Assembly (NCBI RefSeq): GCF_013387465.1
Contig: NZ_VYGV01000007.1
Span: 182,549 to 246,548 of the forward strand
Origin: Hydrogenophaga aromaticivorans
Lineage (GTDB): Bacteria > Pseudomonadota > Gammaproteobacteria > Burkholderiales > Burkholderiaceae_C
Direction: 5' to 3'
Length of the DNA: 64,000 bases
Part shown: piece after piece, positions 51,443-60,595 of the stretch
Layout of the letters: every line of letters begins with the position of its first letter
Numbering within the stretch: the first letter of the stretch is position 1
Position numbers and translations under genes: made by a program
The notes under the pieces: model-generated
Told to the model about the DNA's origin: nothing
What the model saw: the letters and a program-made list of their open reading frames with translations, nothing else
Databases searched by the model: none

Positions 51443-51585
51443 TCCTGGGTGGGGCATGTCGCGCCGGTTCGATACAACGCGGCCGCGCCCTGCAAAAGGT
51501 CAGTCCTGCGGTGTGAGCGGGCGCGCTGGTGCAGCACCTCGCCTGTTAATCTGCGGGCCTGTTGTTCACCTTGAGGAATCGACGC

Positions 51586-52557
51586 ATGTTCCAACCCCAA
51601 CGCCGCCATGTCATCGCCGCCGCCATCGCCATGGCCTGCGGTGTGTCCACCGTGTTCGCCCAGACCCCCTGGCCCAGCAAGCCGTTGAAGATGGTGGTCG
51701 GTTTCCCGGCCGGCTCGTCACCCGACCTGATGGCGCGCCTGATCGCCGAGCCGCTGTCGCAGGCACTGGGTCAGCCGGTGGTGGTGGAAAACAAAGCGGG
51801 CGCGGGTGGCAACATCGCGGCCAGCCAGGTGGCCCGTGCCACCGACGACCACACCATCGGCCTCATGATCAACGGCAACCTGACGATCGCCAAGATCCTC
51901 AACCCGGCCACCCCCTACGACCCGCTCGCCGACCTGACGCCGGTCTCGCTGCTCGCCGTGGCGCCCCTGGTGCTCAGCGTGCCGGGCGACACCGCCACCA
52001 GCGGCGCCGCTTTCTTCGCCGCCGCGCGCGAGTCGGGCGACCGCTGGAACTACGGCACGCCGGGCGTGGGCACGGTGGCCCACCTGGGCATGGAGCTCAT
52101 CAAATCGCGCGCCGGCATCGCGCCGGTGCACGTGCCCTACCCGGGCAACCCGCAGGTCATCACCGCGCTGCTCGGCGCGCAGATCCAGATGTCGCTGCTG
52201 CCGCCGGGCCTGGCCATGGCCCAGGTGCGCGCGGGCAAGCTCAAGGCCATCGGCGTGACCTCGGCCGGGCGCAGCAGCGTGGTGCCCGACGTGCCCAGCC
52301 TGGCCGAGGCCGGTGTGAAGGACTTGCAGCTGGAAATCTGGAACGCCGTGGCCGCGCCCAACAGCCTGCCCAAGGCGCACGTGAACCGGCTCGCGGTGTT
52401 GCTGGCCGACATCGTTCGCCGGCCCGAGATACGGCAGAAGATCCTGGCCCAGGGCTGGCAGGTGGCGGGCACCTCGCCCGAAGGCCTGGCCAATCGCATC
52501 CGCAAGGACACGGCCGCGATGGCCGAGGTGATTCAGAAGAACAACATAAAACCCTGA
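51586..52557 (+). CDS. Tripartite tricarboxylate transporter substrate-binding protein (Bug family)
   Basis: A 323-residue periplasmic binding protein. Signal peptide at residues ~1-25 (RRHVIAAAIAMACGVSTVFAQ), then WPSKPLKMVVGFPAGSSPDLMARLIAEPLSQALGQPVVVENKAGAGGNIAA, the Bug/TctC signature. Such proteins bind carboxylates and are hugely amplified in Burkholderiales; no TctA/TctB membrane genes are nearby, so it is an orphan. ATG 51586 has GAGG nearby and gives a proper signal peptide. Confidence 0.93.
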   Translation: MFQPQRRHVIAAAIAMACGVSTVFAQTPWPSKPLKMVVGFPAGSSPDLMARLIAEPLSQALGQPVVVENKAGAGGNIAASQVARATDDHTIGLMINGNLTIAKILNPATPYDPLADLTPVSLLAVAPLVLSVPGDTATSGAAFFAAARESGDRWNYGTPGVGTVAHLGMELIKSRAGIAPVHVPYPGNPQVITALLGAQIQMSLLPPGLAMAQVRAGKLKAIGVTSAGRSSVVPDVPSLAEAGVKDLQLEIWNAVAAPNSLPKAHVNRLAVLLADIVRRPEIRQKILAQGWQVAGTSPEGLANRIRKDTAAMAEVIQKNNIKP

Positions 52558-52570
52558 TCCCCCGACCGGT

Positions 52571-53662
52571 TCAATTCCGCTCGACGCCCAGGCAGGTGGC
52601 CATGGCCGACATCTCGGTGTCCAACGCTTCGCGGAACTCGGCGTCCTCGGGCGCCTGCCCGTGCACGAAACCCAGGTCCGAACGCAGGAGCCCACCTTCC
52701 ACCGACAGGTTGCCCCACCCAATGACCTGGTCGCGCCACAGCAGCGGCATGGCGTAGTAGCCGCGCACGCGCTTGGCTGGCGGTGTGTAGGCCTCAAAAC
52801 GGTAGGCCCAATCCCACAGGCGTTCGAAACGGTCGCGGTCCCAGACCACCGGGTCGAACGGCGCCAGCAGGCGCACACCCTCGGGCGCTCTCCAGCGGCG
52901 CGAACGCGGGTCTTCTTCCTCGGGCCAGTACCAGGTCGTGCCGCCCACTTCAGCGTGCGGCAGCCGCGCGCAGGCGCGCTGCAGCGCCGGACGCAACTGG
53001 CCCTTCCACTGCGGCACGGCGTGCTGCAACAGGCCCACCAGCTGGCGCAGGCCGGGCGAGGGCAGCGGGGCGTACTTCGCCACCAGGGTGTCCACCAGCG
53101 CGTCCAGCGTGGCGGGCACGTCGGCAGGCGCTTCCTGCGGGGTGTGCACCGCGTACAGCCGGGTGCCGTTCGCGCGCCGGGCCACGCGCAGCCAGCCGCG
53201 GTAGTGCATGCCGTCGAGCAGCTGGGTGCTGGCTTTGGACTGGCCCCCGAAGCCGTTGGTGGTGTGGCCGTGTGCGAAATGCGCGTCCACCTCGCGCGGG
53301 TGGACTTCGCCGCGCTCCTGAACGAAGGCCCACACCGCCTGGGCTTGCGCCATGCGCTCGGGCGGCCACTCGGCGCGCGCGGTGCGCGGGTGCATGCGGG
53401 CGTGCAGCGTGGGCGTGACGAAGCCGTAGTTGACGAAAAAATCCTCTTCCACCGCCAGCCGCGGGTAGTGCCGCTCCAGATCGCCCACCCGGTACGCCTT
53501 GACCCGGTGGCGCAGCGTCAGGTCCTGCGCGCGGGCCGGTGAACGGATCGGGTCTGCCTGCACAAAACCCAACCGTTCGATGGCCTTGGGCAGGGTGGTG
53601 GGAGTGAAGAGGCTGCGGGCCACGGCGTAGCGGCGCAGGTCGGCGAGCGTGGGAGCGTTCAT
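52571..53662 (-). CDS. Winged-helix YcaQ/AlkX-like DNA glycosylase family protein
   Basis: A 363-residue protein of the HTH_42 family. It contains GFVQADPIRSPARAQDLTL, matching the Gln-x-Asp catalytic signature of the YcaQ/AlkX branch, and repeated winged-helix segments (YGFVTPTLHARMHPR; LDGMHYRGWLRVARRANG; LLAPFDPVVWDRDRFERLWDWAYRFE). Relatives remove alkylated bases or unhook interstrand crosslinks. Function is inferred from the family. Confidence 0.85.
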   Translation of the reverse strand: MNAPTLADLRRYAVARSLFTPTTLPKAIERLGFVQADPIRSPARAQDLTLRHRVKAYRVGDLERHYPRLAVEEDFFVNYGFVTPTLHARMHPRTARAEWPPERMAQAQAVWAFVQERGEVHPREVDAHFAHGHTTNGFGGQSKASTQLLDGMHYRGWLRVARRANGTRLYAVHTPQEAPADVPATLDALVDTLVAKYAPLPSPGLRQLVGLLQHAVPQWKGQLRPALQRACARLPHAEVGGTTWYWPEEEDPRSRRWRAPEGVRLLAPFDPVVWDRDRFERLWDWAYRFEAYTPPAKRVRGYYAMPLLWRDQVIGWGNLSVEGGLLRSDLGFVHGQAPEDAEFREALDTEMSAMATCLGVERN

Positions 53663-53690
53663 GGCGCCATGATGCCGCAGGCCGGAACCT

Positions 53691-54563
53691 TCACAAGTCT
53701 GTTCGGAGCTTCCAGATTTCCGGAAAGAGAACCACGTCCAGCATCTTGCGCAGGTAGCTCACGCCGCCCGTGCCGCCGGTGCCGCGCTTGAAACCGATCA
53801 CGCGTTCGACCGTGGTCACGTGGCGGAAGCGCCAGAGGCGGAAGGCGTCTTCGAGGTCGGTGAGTTCTTCGCCCAGCTGGTACAGGTCCCAGTGTTCCCT
53901 GGGGTTGCGGTAGACCTGCAGCCAGGCCTGTTCCACCGCATCGCTGGACTCATAAGGCTTCGTCCAGTCGCGTTGCGTATGGCTCGCCGGCACGGCGATG
54001 CCGCGGCGCGCGAGCAGGCGCAGGGCCTCGTCGTACAGCGATGGGGCCTCAAAGGCGGTCTGCACCATCGCCAGCCGCTCGGGGCTGTGTGCGTGGGGTT
54101 TGAGCATGGCGGCGTTCTTGTTGCCGAGCGCGAATTCGATGCAGCGGTACTGGAAGCTCTGGAAGCCGCTGGAGTTGGCGAGGTAGGGCCGGATGGCGCT
54201 GTATTCGGGTGGCGTCATGGTGGCCAGCACGTCCCAGGCGTGCACCAGCTGTTCCATGATCTTGCTCACGCGCGCGAGCTGTTTGAAGGCGGCGTTGAGT
54301 TCGTCCTCGGCGATGTTTTTCACCGCGGCGGTGAGCTCGTGCAGCATGAGCTTCATCCACAGCTCGCTGGTCTGGTGCTGCACGATGAACAGCAGTTCGT
54401 CGTGAGCGGGCGAGAGCGGTTTCTGTGCGCTGAGGATGGCGTCGAGCTGCAGGTAGTCGCCGTAGCTCATGTCGCGGCTGAAGTCGAGCTGGGCCTTTTC
54501 TTCGGCGACGATGGCTTCGGTGGCCGAGGTCGGGGCGCTGGTGTTGTGGTGGGGGCAGGTCAT
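53691..54563 (-). CDS. kynA: Tryptophan 2,3-dioxygenase
   Basis: Heme enzyme opening the indole ring to N-formylkynurenine, the first step of tryptophan catabolism. The 290-residue protein has the substrate/heme region [42 protein letters not shown], and C-terminal [34 protein letters not shown] 54563 has AAGGA upstream. It is downstream of kynB-kynU on the same strand, separated from kynU by repeat copy D. Confidence 0.96.
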   Translation of the reverse strand: MTCPHHNTSAPTSATEAIVAEEKAQLDFSRDMSYGDYLQLDAILSAQKPLSPAHDELLFIVQHQTSELWMKLMLHELTAAVKNIAEDELNAAFKQLARVSKIMEQLVHAWDVLATMTPPEYSAIRPYLANSSGFQSFQYRCIEFALGNKNAAMLKPHAHSPERLAMVQTAFEAPSLYDEALRLLARRGIAVPASHTQRDWTKPYESSDAVEQAWLQVYRNPREHWDLYQLGEELTDLEDAFRLWRFRHVTTVERVIGFKRGTGGTGGVSYLRKMLDVVLFPEIWKLRTDL

Positions 54564-54604
54564 GAAAGATCCTTGTCGATAGAGGGGAGCGCGGTCCAGC
54601 ACAC

Positions 54605-54681
54605 GCCGCGGAACCGGCTTTGCCGGGCCGCTGGCGTGGTCCCCCTGGAGGGGGAAGACGCGAAGCGGCGCAGGGGGTGCT
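54605..54681 (-). repeat. Post-stop multi-hairpin repeat, copy D (between kynU and kynA)
   Basis: On the minus strand it begins three bases after the kynU TGA with CACCCCCTGCGCCGC, then a CCCCC-tcca-GGGGG stem, then GGCCCGGC-aaa-GCCGG and GGTTCCGC. Copies A and D share the 18-base core CGGCCCGGCAAAGCCGGT exactly. It lies inside an operon, so it does not act as a simple operon terminator. Confidence 0.82.
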
Positions 54682-55956
54682 TCATGTCACGGCGTGTTTG
54701 CGGTTGAACTCTGGTCGTTTCCACTCCGCTGTTTCGAGCACCTGCTTCAGGTGTTCGACCGCGTTCCAGACATCCACAAACCCGATGTACAGCGGCGTGA
54801 AGCCGAAGCGCAGGATGTCCTTGTGGCGGCCCCCATCGCCGGCGCGGTAGTCGCCCACCACGCCGCGCGCGATCAGCGCCTGCACGATGGCGTAGGCGCC
54901 TTCGTCTCGGGTGAGGCAAACCTGTGAACCGCGCTGCGCATGTTCGCGAGGCGTCGCCAGACCCAGGCCATGACCCGCGCAGCGTTCTTCGACGAGCTGG
55001 ATGAACAGGTCGGTCAGCGCGAGCGACTTGCTGCGCAGCGCCGTCATGCCGCCCTGGGCTTCGGCCGCGAGCAGCGTGTCCACGCCGCACTCCAGCGCCG
55101 CCAGGCTGATCATGGGCTGGGTGCCGCACTGGTAGCGCGTGATGCCCGGCGCGGGGCGGTAGTCGGGCGTGAATTCGAACGGGGTGGCATGGCCCCACCA
55201 GCCGGCCAGCGGTTGCCAGAAACGGTCGGCGTGTTTCGGGTTGACCCACACGAAGGCAGGCGCACCGGGGCCGCCGTTGAGGTATTTGTAGCCGCAGCCG
55301 ACCGCGTAGTCGGCGCCAGCGCCCGTCAGGTCCACCGGCACCGCGCCTGCGCTGTGCGCCAGGTCCCAGACCATGAGTGCGCCGGCGGCGTGGGCGGCTG
55401 CGGTCACGGCGGGCATGTCGTGCAGGGCGCCGGTGCGGTAGTTCACGTGGGTCAGCATCAGGACCGCGACCTGATCGTTCAGCGCGCCTGCGATCTCCTC
55501 GGGCTCGACCAGCACCAGCTCGTAGCCGCGTTCCTTGCACAGCGCTTCGGCGATGTAGAGGTCGGTCGGAAAGTTGCTGCGCTCGCTCACGATGCGTTGG
55601 CGCTGTGGTGCGTCGGCTGCGGCCAGGTGCAGCGCGGCCGAGAGCACCTTGAACAGGTTGACGGAGGTGCTGTCGGTGGCCACCACGGTGCCCGGTGCGG
55701 CGCCGATCAGGCGCGCGATCTTGTCACCCACCTTCTGCGGCATGGCGAACCAGCCGTTCTTGTTCCAGCTCTGGATCAGGTCGGTGCCCCACTCGCGGGT
55801 CACGACGTCGGCCACGCGGGCCGGGGCGGCGGCGGGCATCACGCCGAGCGAGTTGCCGTCGAGGTAGATGGTGGCATCGGGGAGGGTGAAGAGGTCGCGC
55901 AGGTCGCGCAGCGGATCCTGGGCATCGAGCTGTTGGCAGTCTTGAAGGGTGGTCAT
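54682..55956 (-). CDS. kynU: Kynureninase
   Basis: PLP enzyme cleaving kynurenine to anthranilate and alanine. The 424-residue protein has [11 protein letters not shown] at the start, [15 protein letters not shown] with the PLP-binding Asp, and the PLP lysine in [20 protein letters not shown] 55956 ([10 protein letters not shown]) is the usual start. The anthranilate formed can feed degradation or, via Trp genes elsewhere, resynthesis. Confidence 0.96.
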   Translation of the reverse strand: MTTLQDCQQLDAQDPLRDLRDLFTLPDATIYLDGNSLGVMPAAAPARVADVVTREWGTDLIQSWNKNGWFAMPQKVGDKIARLIGAAPGTVVATDSTSVNLFKVLSAALHLAAADAPQRQRIVSERSNFPTDLYIAEALCKERGYELVLVEPEEIAGALNDQVAVLMLTHVNYRTGALHDMPAVTAAAHAAGALMVWDLAHSAGAVPVDLTGAGADYAVGCGYKYLNGGPGAPAFVWVNPKHADRFWQPLAGWWGHATPFEFTPDYRPAPGITRYQCGTQPMISLAALECGVDTLLAAEAQGGMTALRSKSLALTDLFIQLVEERCAGHGLGLATPREHAQRGSQVCLTRDEGAYAIVQALIARGVVGDYRAGDGGRHKDILRFGFTPLYIGFVDVWNAVEHLKQVLETAEWKRPEFNRKHAVT

Positions 55957-55978
55957 GGATTTTTGTCTCCTGGGGTAA

Positions 55979-56605
55979 TCACAGTTCACGAAGCACGGCG
56001 CGCACCGGGCTGGCGTCGGCGGTGGTCAGTTTCAGGGGCAGGGCGATAAGCTCGTAGTCGCCTTCGGGCACATCGTCGAGCAGCAGGTTTTCCAGCACGC
56101 GCAGGCCGCGGTGGCGGATCACCTGGTGGCTCTCCAGTGTCTTGCTGTCGGCGGGGTCGATGCTGGCGCTGTCGATGCCGATGAGCTTCACGCCGCGGTC
56201 GGCCAGCAGTGCAACCGTTTCCGGGGCAAAAGCCGGCAGGGCGTTGTCAAAGCGGTCTTGCGGCATGTGTTCGTAGACCCGCACCAGCACGCGAGGTGGA
56301 AGCCGGTCAAGCGCGTGAGCCAGGTGTTCCGGCCGCACCAAGGGGCCGCAACCGATGGCGTGGATCACGCGGCACGGACCGAGAAAGGCGTCGAGATCGA
56401 CCGCGCCGATGGCGGCGCCCGCGGGGTCGTAGTGCAGCGGGGCGTCGGCGTGTGCGCCCACGTGGGGCGAGAGCGTGATGGCGCTCACGTTGACCGGGCA
56501 GCCCGGTTCGATGCTCGCCACCCACTGCTGGGCGTAGGCCGTATCGCCCGGGAAAACCGGCGTGCTGGCGTTGACGGGAGGGGAAATGTCCCAGAGCTTT
56601 TTCAT
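55979..56605 (-). CDS. kynB: Arylformamidase (kynurenine formamidase)
   Basis: Hydrolyses N-formylkynurenine to kynurenine. The 208-residue protein starts [19 protein letters not shown] and has the metal-binding HVGAHADAP motif (residues ~48-56), the bacterial KynB/cyclase signature. It is the first gene of kynB-kynU-kynA; kynU follows 22 bases later. Confidence 0.96.
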   Translation of the reverse strand: MKKLWDISPPVNASTPVFPGDTAYAQQWVASIEPGCPVNVSAITLSPHVGAHADAPLHYDPAGAAIGAVDLDAFLGPCRVIHAIGCGPLVRPEHLAHALDRLPPRVLVRVYEHMPQDRFDNALPAFAPETVALLADRGVKLIGIDSASIDPADSKTLESHQVIRHRGLRVLENLLLDDVPEGDYELIALPLKLTTADASPVRAVLREL

Positions 56606-56649
56606 GGTCCGGCGAAGGTAGCACCGGTGAAAAAACCATGGTGTCGGTT

Positions 56650-56675
56650 ATTTCCAACGGAGGGAAATTATTTTA
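56650..56675 (-). promoter_or_regulatory. Candidate kynB promoter and operator
   Basis: TAAAAT on the minus strand (56670-56675) can serve as a -10 for kynB. Just downstream lies an inverted repeat ATTTCC-N7-GGAAAT (56650-56668), well placed for a repressor or an Lrp-type KynR regulator. No kynR gene is in the window. Confidence 0.35.
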
Positions 56676-56756
56676 GGTCTAAACAAAATAGGGCATTCAC
56701 ACCACCAGACAGGATGCCCTGTGCCGTTCCGGGTTTTTGTGAAAGTTTGATTTAAA

Positions 56757-56780
56757 GCAAATGAGAACCAATCTCGTTTG
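56757..56780. promoter_or_regulatory. Fur-box-like operator upstream of feoA
   Basis: CAAATGAGA and TCTCGTTTG form a 9-bp inverted repeat with one mismatch around a 5-bp spacer, close to the Fur consensus with TGAGAA half-sites. It lies about 30 bases upstream of the feoA start, fitting iron-repressed control of feoAB. Confidence 0.7.
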
Positions 56781-56808
56781 TGTACGCTCTGCACACTTCT
56801 GTTCATTC

Positions 56809-57147
56809 ATGGATGTGACCGTGTCCCTCTCCACTCCCCAAGCGGTTTCCTGGCCTTTGCCCGTTGACGATGATCTGGCGCCTGCCGATCGGGTGAGTGC
56901 ATTGCACCAGGGGCCGCTGCACACGCCGGGCGTGTTGCAGGCCTTTGCTCCGGCGCGCGACGACGACAGCCGCAAGACCTTGCGCCGGATGGCAGAGATC
57001 GGGTTCCTGCCCGGCGAATCGGTTCGGGTGGTGTCGCGGGGCTGGCTGCGCGGCGGGCCGATCGCGGTGCGTGTGGGGCAGTCCACCTTTGCCCTGCGCG
57101 CTCACGAAGCGGCGTTGCTGCAGGTGCGGTGGGCCGTAAAAGTATGA
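56809..57147 (+). CDS. feoA: Ferrous iron transport protein A (FeoA)
   Basis: A 112-residue SH3-like cytoplasmic protein with a ~35-residue N-terminal extension before the FeoA core (TLRRMAEIGFLPGESVRVVSRGWLRGGPIAVRVGQSTFALRAHEAALLQV). FeoA regulates or assembles the FeoB transporter. ATG 56809 is chosen because an earlier ATG (56761) lies within the Fur-box-like element; a GTG at 56821 is also possible. It overlaps feoB by four bases (ATGA). Confidence 0.88.
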   Translation: MDVTVSLSTPQAVSWPLPVDDDLAPADRVSALHQGPLHTPGVLQAFAPARDDDSRKTLRRMAEIGFLPGESVRVVSRGWLRGGPIAVRVGQSTFALRAHEAALLQVRWAVKV

Positions 57148-59012
57148 GCGCCGCGGCTCCCCGGCTGGCCCTGCTCGGCAACCCGAACTGCGGCAAAACC
57201 GCGCTGTTCAACCTGCTCACCGGCCACCGGCAGAAGGTGGCCAACTACGCGGGCGTGACCGTCGAACGCAAGCAGGGCTGGCTGACCACGCCGCAGGGAC
57301 GGCGCGCGCAACTGCTGGACCTGCCGGGCACCTACAGCCTGGACCCGCTGAGCCAGGACGAGCAGGTCACGCGCGACGTGGTGCAGGGGCGGCTGGCCGG
57401 TGAGGCCCGACCCGATCTGCTCGTCTGCGTCGTCGATGCCACGCACCTGCAGCTCAACCTGCGGCTGGTGCTGGAAGCCCAGGCGCAGGGACTGCCCATG
57501 GTGCTGGTGCTCAACATGGCCGACGTGGCGCAGGCGCAGGGCATGCGCATCGACACCGTGGCGCTGGCCGCTGAACTGGGCATGCCGGTGGTGCCCGCCG
57601 TGAGCGTGCAGAAAGACGGCGCGCGCGCCTTGCTGGAGCAACTGGATGCCCTGTTCACCCAGGGGCTTGCCGCACCGTTGCCTGCCGCGGCCGACGCCGG
57701 CGGGGTGGACCCGGTGGCGCTCAACCAGCGGGTGCGCGAACTGCTGGCGCTGACCCTGCAGGTGCCTGCGAAGCGCTGGGGCCTGAGCGACCGCATCGAC
57801 CGCTTTGCGCTGCACCCGCTGTGGGGCATGGCCTTGCTGGCGCTGTTGCTGCTGTTCATGTTCCAGGCGGTGTTTGCCTGGGCGGCCTGGCCGATGGACG
57901 CGATTGAAGCGGGCATCGGTTTGATGGGCCAGCAGGTGGCCACGCACATGAGCGACGGTCCGCTGCGCAGCCTGCTGGTTGACGGCGTGATCGCGGGCGT
58001 GGGCGGTGTGCTGGTGTTCCTGCCGCAGATCCTGATCCTGTTTTTCTTCATCTTCGTGCTGGAGGACTCGGGCTACCTGCCGCGCGCGGCGTTTCTCATG
58101 GACCGCTGGATGGGGCTGGTGGGGCTCTCGGGCCGCTCCTTCATTCCGCTGCTGTCCAGCTTTGCCTGCGCCGTGCCCGGCATCATGGCCACACGCACCA
58201 TCACCCACTGGCGTGACCGCTGGCTGACCATCCTGGTGGCCCCGCTGATGACCTGCTCGGCGCGGCTACCGGTGTACGCCTTGTTGATCGGCGCTTTCAT
58301 CCCGCAGCGCACGGTAGGGGGGCTGTTCAACCTGCAGGGGCTCGTGCTGTTTGCGCTGTACGTCATGGGCATCGTCAGCGCGATGCTCGTGGCTTACGTG
58401 GTGTCTCGCCACAGCGGCAAGGGCCAGCCCACGCCGCTGCTGATGGAGCTGCCGGCCTACCGCTGGCCGAGCGCGCGCAACATCGCGCGTGGTCTCTGGG
58501 AGCGGGGGCTGATTTTTGTGCGCCGGGTCGGCGGCATCATCCTGGCGCTCATGGTGCTGCTGTGGTTTCTCTCCAGCTACCCGGCGGCCCCCGAGGGATT
58601 CACAGGGTCAGCCGTGGCGCACAGCTTCGCCGGCCGCCTGGGTGGCGTGCTGGAGCCCCTGTTCGCGCCGCTGGGTTTTGACTGGCGCATCGTGGTGGCG
58701 CTGATCCCGGCGATGGCGGCGCGCGAGGTCGTGGTGGCGGCCCTGGGCACTGTCTACGCCTTGTCCGCTCAAGGTGAGCAAGTGCACGAGGCCCTGGGCG
58801 CCCTGATCGCCGAACAATGGACCTTGCCCACGGCGCTGGCGTTGCTGGTGTGGTTTGTCTATGCGCCGCAGTGCGTGGCCATGCTGGCGGCGGTGCGGCG
58901 TGAAACCGGGCGCTGGCGCCATGCCTTGGGGGTGGCGGCCTACCTGTTTGCACTGGCCTACCTGATGGCCTGGATCACCTACCGGGTCGCCGGGGCATGG
59001 GGCGCCACATGA
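57144..59012 (+). CDS. feoB: Ferrous iron transporter B (FeoB)
   Basis: A 622-residue inner-membrane Fe2+ transporter. The N-terminal G domain has G1 GNPNCGKT (12-19), LDLPGTYSL (G3) and LNMAD (G4), followed by a guanine dissociation inhibitor-like region and about eight to ten membrane helices including gate-like motifs (SFACAVPGIMATRTI; MTCSARLPVYALL). The start overlaps feoA. It is shorter than the ~770-residue enterobacterial FeoB. Confidence 0.96.
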   Translation: MSAAAPRLALLGNPNCGKTALFNLLTGHRQKVANYAGVTVERKQGWLTTPQGRRAQLLDLPGTYSLDPLSQDEQVTRDVVQGRLAGEARPDLLVCVVDATHLQLNLRLVLEAQAQGLPMVLVLNMADVAQAQGMRIDTVALAAELGMPVVPAVSVQKDGARALLEQLDALFTQGLAAPLPAAADAGGVDPVALNQRVRELLALTLQVPAKRWGLSDRIDRFALHPLWGMALLALLLLFMFQAVFAWAAWPMDAIEAGIGLMGQQVATHMSDGPLRSLLVDGVIAGVGGVLVFLPQILILFFFIFVLEDSGYLPRAAFLMDRWMGLVGLSGRSFIPLLSSFACAVPGIMATRTITHWRDRWLTILVAPLMTCSARLPVYALLIGAFIPQRTVGGLFNLQGLVLFALYVMGIVSAMLVAYVVSRHSGKGQPTPLLMELPAYRWPSARNIARGLWERGLIFVRRVGGIILALMVLLWFLSSYPAAPEGFTGSAVAHSFAGRLGGVLEPLFAPLGFDWRIVVALIPAMAAREVVVAALGTVYALSAQGEQVHEALGALIAEQWTLPTALALLVWFVYAPQCVAMLAAVRRETGRWRHALGVAAYLFALAYLMAWITYRVAGAWGAT

Positions 59013-59073
59013 GCTCCCGCCCGACCGTTCCGAAGGGAGCTCGCACCGCAGTGCGAAGCGCGGAGGTAACCCC

Positions 59074-59271
59074 GTGAGCGTTCAGGGCCTCATCGTCGGC
59101 GTGTGTGTGCTGGTGGCGCTGGCGTATGTGCTGCGGCCGAGCCTGCGGCGCTGGCTGCAACGGGGCACCGCGGGTGAGGCCAGCGGGAACACCGGGGGTG
59201 GTCAGCCTCCGGGTGCTTGCGGTGCCTGCTCGGCCTGCTCGGGTTGCCCGTCCGGCAAACCCCGGGTCTGA
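59074..59271 (+). CDS. FeoB-associated cysteine-rich small membrane protein
   Basis: A 65-residue protein with an N-terminal membrane helix (LIVGVCVLVALAYVL) and a C-terminal Cys cluster CGACSACSGC. Such peptides often follow feoB and may bind iron or regulate transport, like FeoC. The start GTG 59074 has GGAGG nearby. Its last ~70 bases overlap, on the opposite strand, the end of the methyltransferase gene. Confidence 0.75.
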   Translation: MSVQGLIVGVCVLVALAYVLRPSLRRWLQRGTAGEASGNTGGGQPPGACGACSACSGCPSGKPRV

Positions 59272-60197
59272 GCGCGAGGCGCATCCAGCCCGGGCGCCCG
59301 GTAACGCAGCACCTTGAGGGCGCGCTCGGGTGACACGTCGGCGAAGCTGGCCGGGTTGGACAGGCGTTCAACGAATATCAGTTCGGGCGCGGCTTCGCGC
59401 ATCGGGTTCTGCAGAAACGCGGTGTCCAGCTCGGGCGCGTTGAGACACAGCAGCACCTCGCCGTCGGGCCGCAGCAGGTCCGGCAGGCGGCGCATGAGGC
59501 GGGCGTAGTCCTTCGTGGCGACGAAACTGCCTTTCTGGTAGCTCGGCGGGTCCACGACGATGAGGTGGTAAGGCCCTGATCGCGTGAGCTTGCCCCAGGT
59601 CTTGAAGATGTCGTGGGCCAGGAAGCTGGCGCCGGCCTGCAGGCCGTTGAGCGCGTGGTTCTGTTGTCCGATGGCGATGGCCCCCGCGCTCATGTCCACG
59701 TTGACCACCTGCTTCGCGCCGCCCTGCAGCGCCGCCACCGAGAAGGCGCAGGTGTAGGCAAACAGGTTGAGCACCTTGGCGCCCGCGGCGTGTTCGCGCA
59801 CCCACTGGCGCCCTTCGGCCATGTCGAGAAACAGGCCGTGGTTCTGCCCTTTGAGCACGTGCACCAGGTAGCGCGCACCGCGTTCGGTCACCACGTGGGG
59901 TTCGGGCACGCTGCCGGCCTTCAGCCGGGTTTCGCTGCGGCCCTCGTGCCGGCTCTGGAACACCCAGTTCAGCGGCTCACCGGGTGCGAGCAGTTCGTGG
60001 CGCGCGGCGAGTGCGGCCGACACCGTGGCCAGTTCGTCGTCGCTGGCCTCTCCAAATTTGGTCAGCACCCACACCGGCGGGTAGGCATCCAGCGTCCAGG
60101 CTTCACAGCCCGGGTGCAGGCCACCCCGGCCGTGGAAGACGCGCTGGGCATCGGTGGGCATGACCATCCTGGCGATGGTGTCGAGCAGGGCTTGCAT
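59202..60197 (-). CDS. Class I SAM-dependent methyltransferase (RlmI/RlmK-like)
   Basis: A 331-residue protein with an N-terminal substrate-recognition region and a Rossmann methyltransferase core: KVLNLFAYTCAFSVAALQGGAKQVVNVDMSAGAI (SAM motif I) and VVDPPSYQKGSF, the DPPxY/F motif typical of 23S rRNA m5C/m2G methyltransferases. The ~20-residue C-terminal tail (PRAQTRGLPDGQPEQAEQAP) is low-complexity and lies antisense to the Cys-rich FeoB-associated gene, so the overlap may reflect tail extension. Confidence 0.85.
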   Translation of the reverse strand: MQALLDTIARMVMPTDAQRVFHGRGGLHPGCEAWTLDAYPPVWVLTKFGEASDDELATVSAALAARHELLAPGEPLNWVFQSRHEGRSETRLKAGSVPEPHVVTERGARYLVHVLKGQNHGLFLDMAEGRQWVREHAAGAKVLNLFAYTCAFSVAALQGGAKQVVNVDMSAGAIAIGQQNHALNGLQAGASFLAHDIFKTWGKLTRSGPYHLIVVDPPSYQKGSFVATKDYARLMRRLPDLLRPDGEVLLCLNAPELDTAFLQNPMREAAPELIFVERLSNPASFADVSPERALKVLRYRAPGLDAPRAQTRGLPDGQPEQAEQAPQAPGG

Positions 60198-60199
60198 GT

Positions 60200-60520
60200 T
60201 CAGTGTTCCGGCGAGTCACCCAGCGGCGGCAGGCCATGGCGGCGGCGCGCCTGGGCGCAGGCGTCGCTGCCCTCTTCGAACTCGCGGCAGGGGTTGGGTC
60301 GCCACTCGTAGATGCCGCACATGGCTCGTTCGCCGATGCGGCCCGACAGCGCCGCGCAACGGGGTTGCCCGTGGTCGGTGCCGCGCATGCGGCTGATGGT
60401 GTCGGTGACCGTGACGGCGAGCCCGTCGGGCACGCTGCCCCCTTCGGCCTGTGTCTCGTGGACCGAGAAGTCCACGCGAAAGCTCGCGCAGCAGGCACCG
60501 CAGGCCGTGCAGGCGCTCAC
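60200..60520 (-). CDS. YkgJ family cysteine-cluster protein
   Basis: A 106-residue protein with CTACGACCASF (CxxCGxCC) and later conserved Cys residues (RCAALSG...MCGIYEWRPNPCREF), the YkgJ/CxxCxxCC zinc- or iron-binding pattern. GTG 60520 has GGAGG eight bases upstream and gives MSACTACGACC; a GTG at 60541 would add seven residues. It is followed within two bases by the methyltransferase gene. The role is unknown. Confidence 0.83.
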   Translation of the reverse strand: MSACTACGACCASFRVDFSVHETQAEGGSVPDGLAVTVTDTISRMRGTDHGQPRCAALSGRIGERAMCGIYEWRPNPCREFEEGSDACAQARRRHGLPPLGDSPEH

Positions 60521-60595
60521 TGGACGACCCTCCGTGCGCACTGCCTTCGGAATGGCCGGGCGGCGCTCATGACCGCGCTGCGCTGGCCCGGCGCA

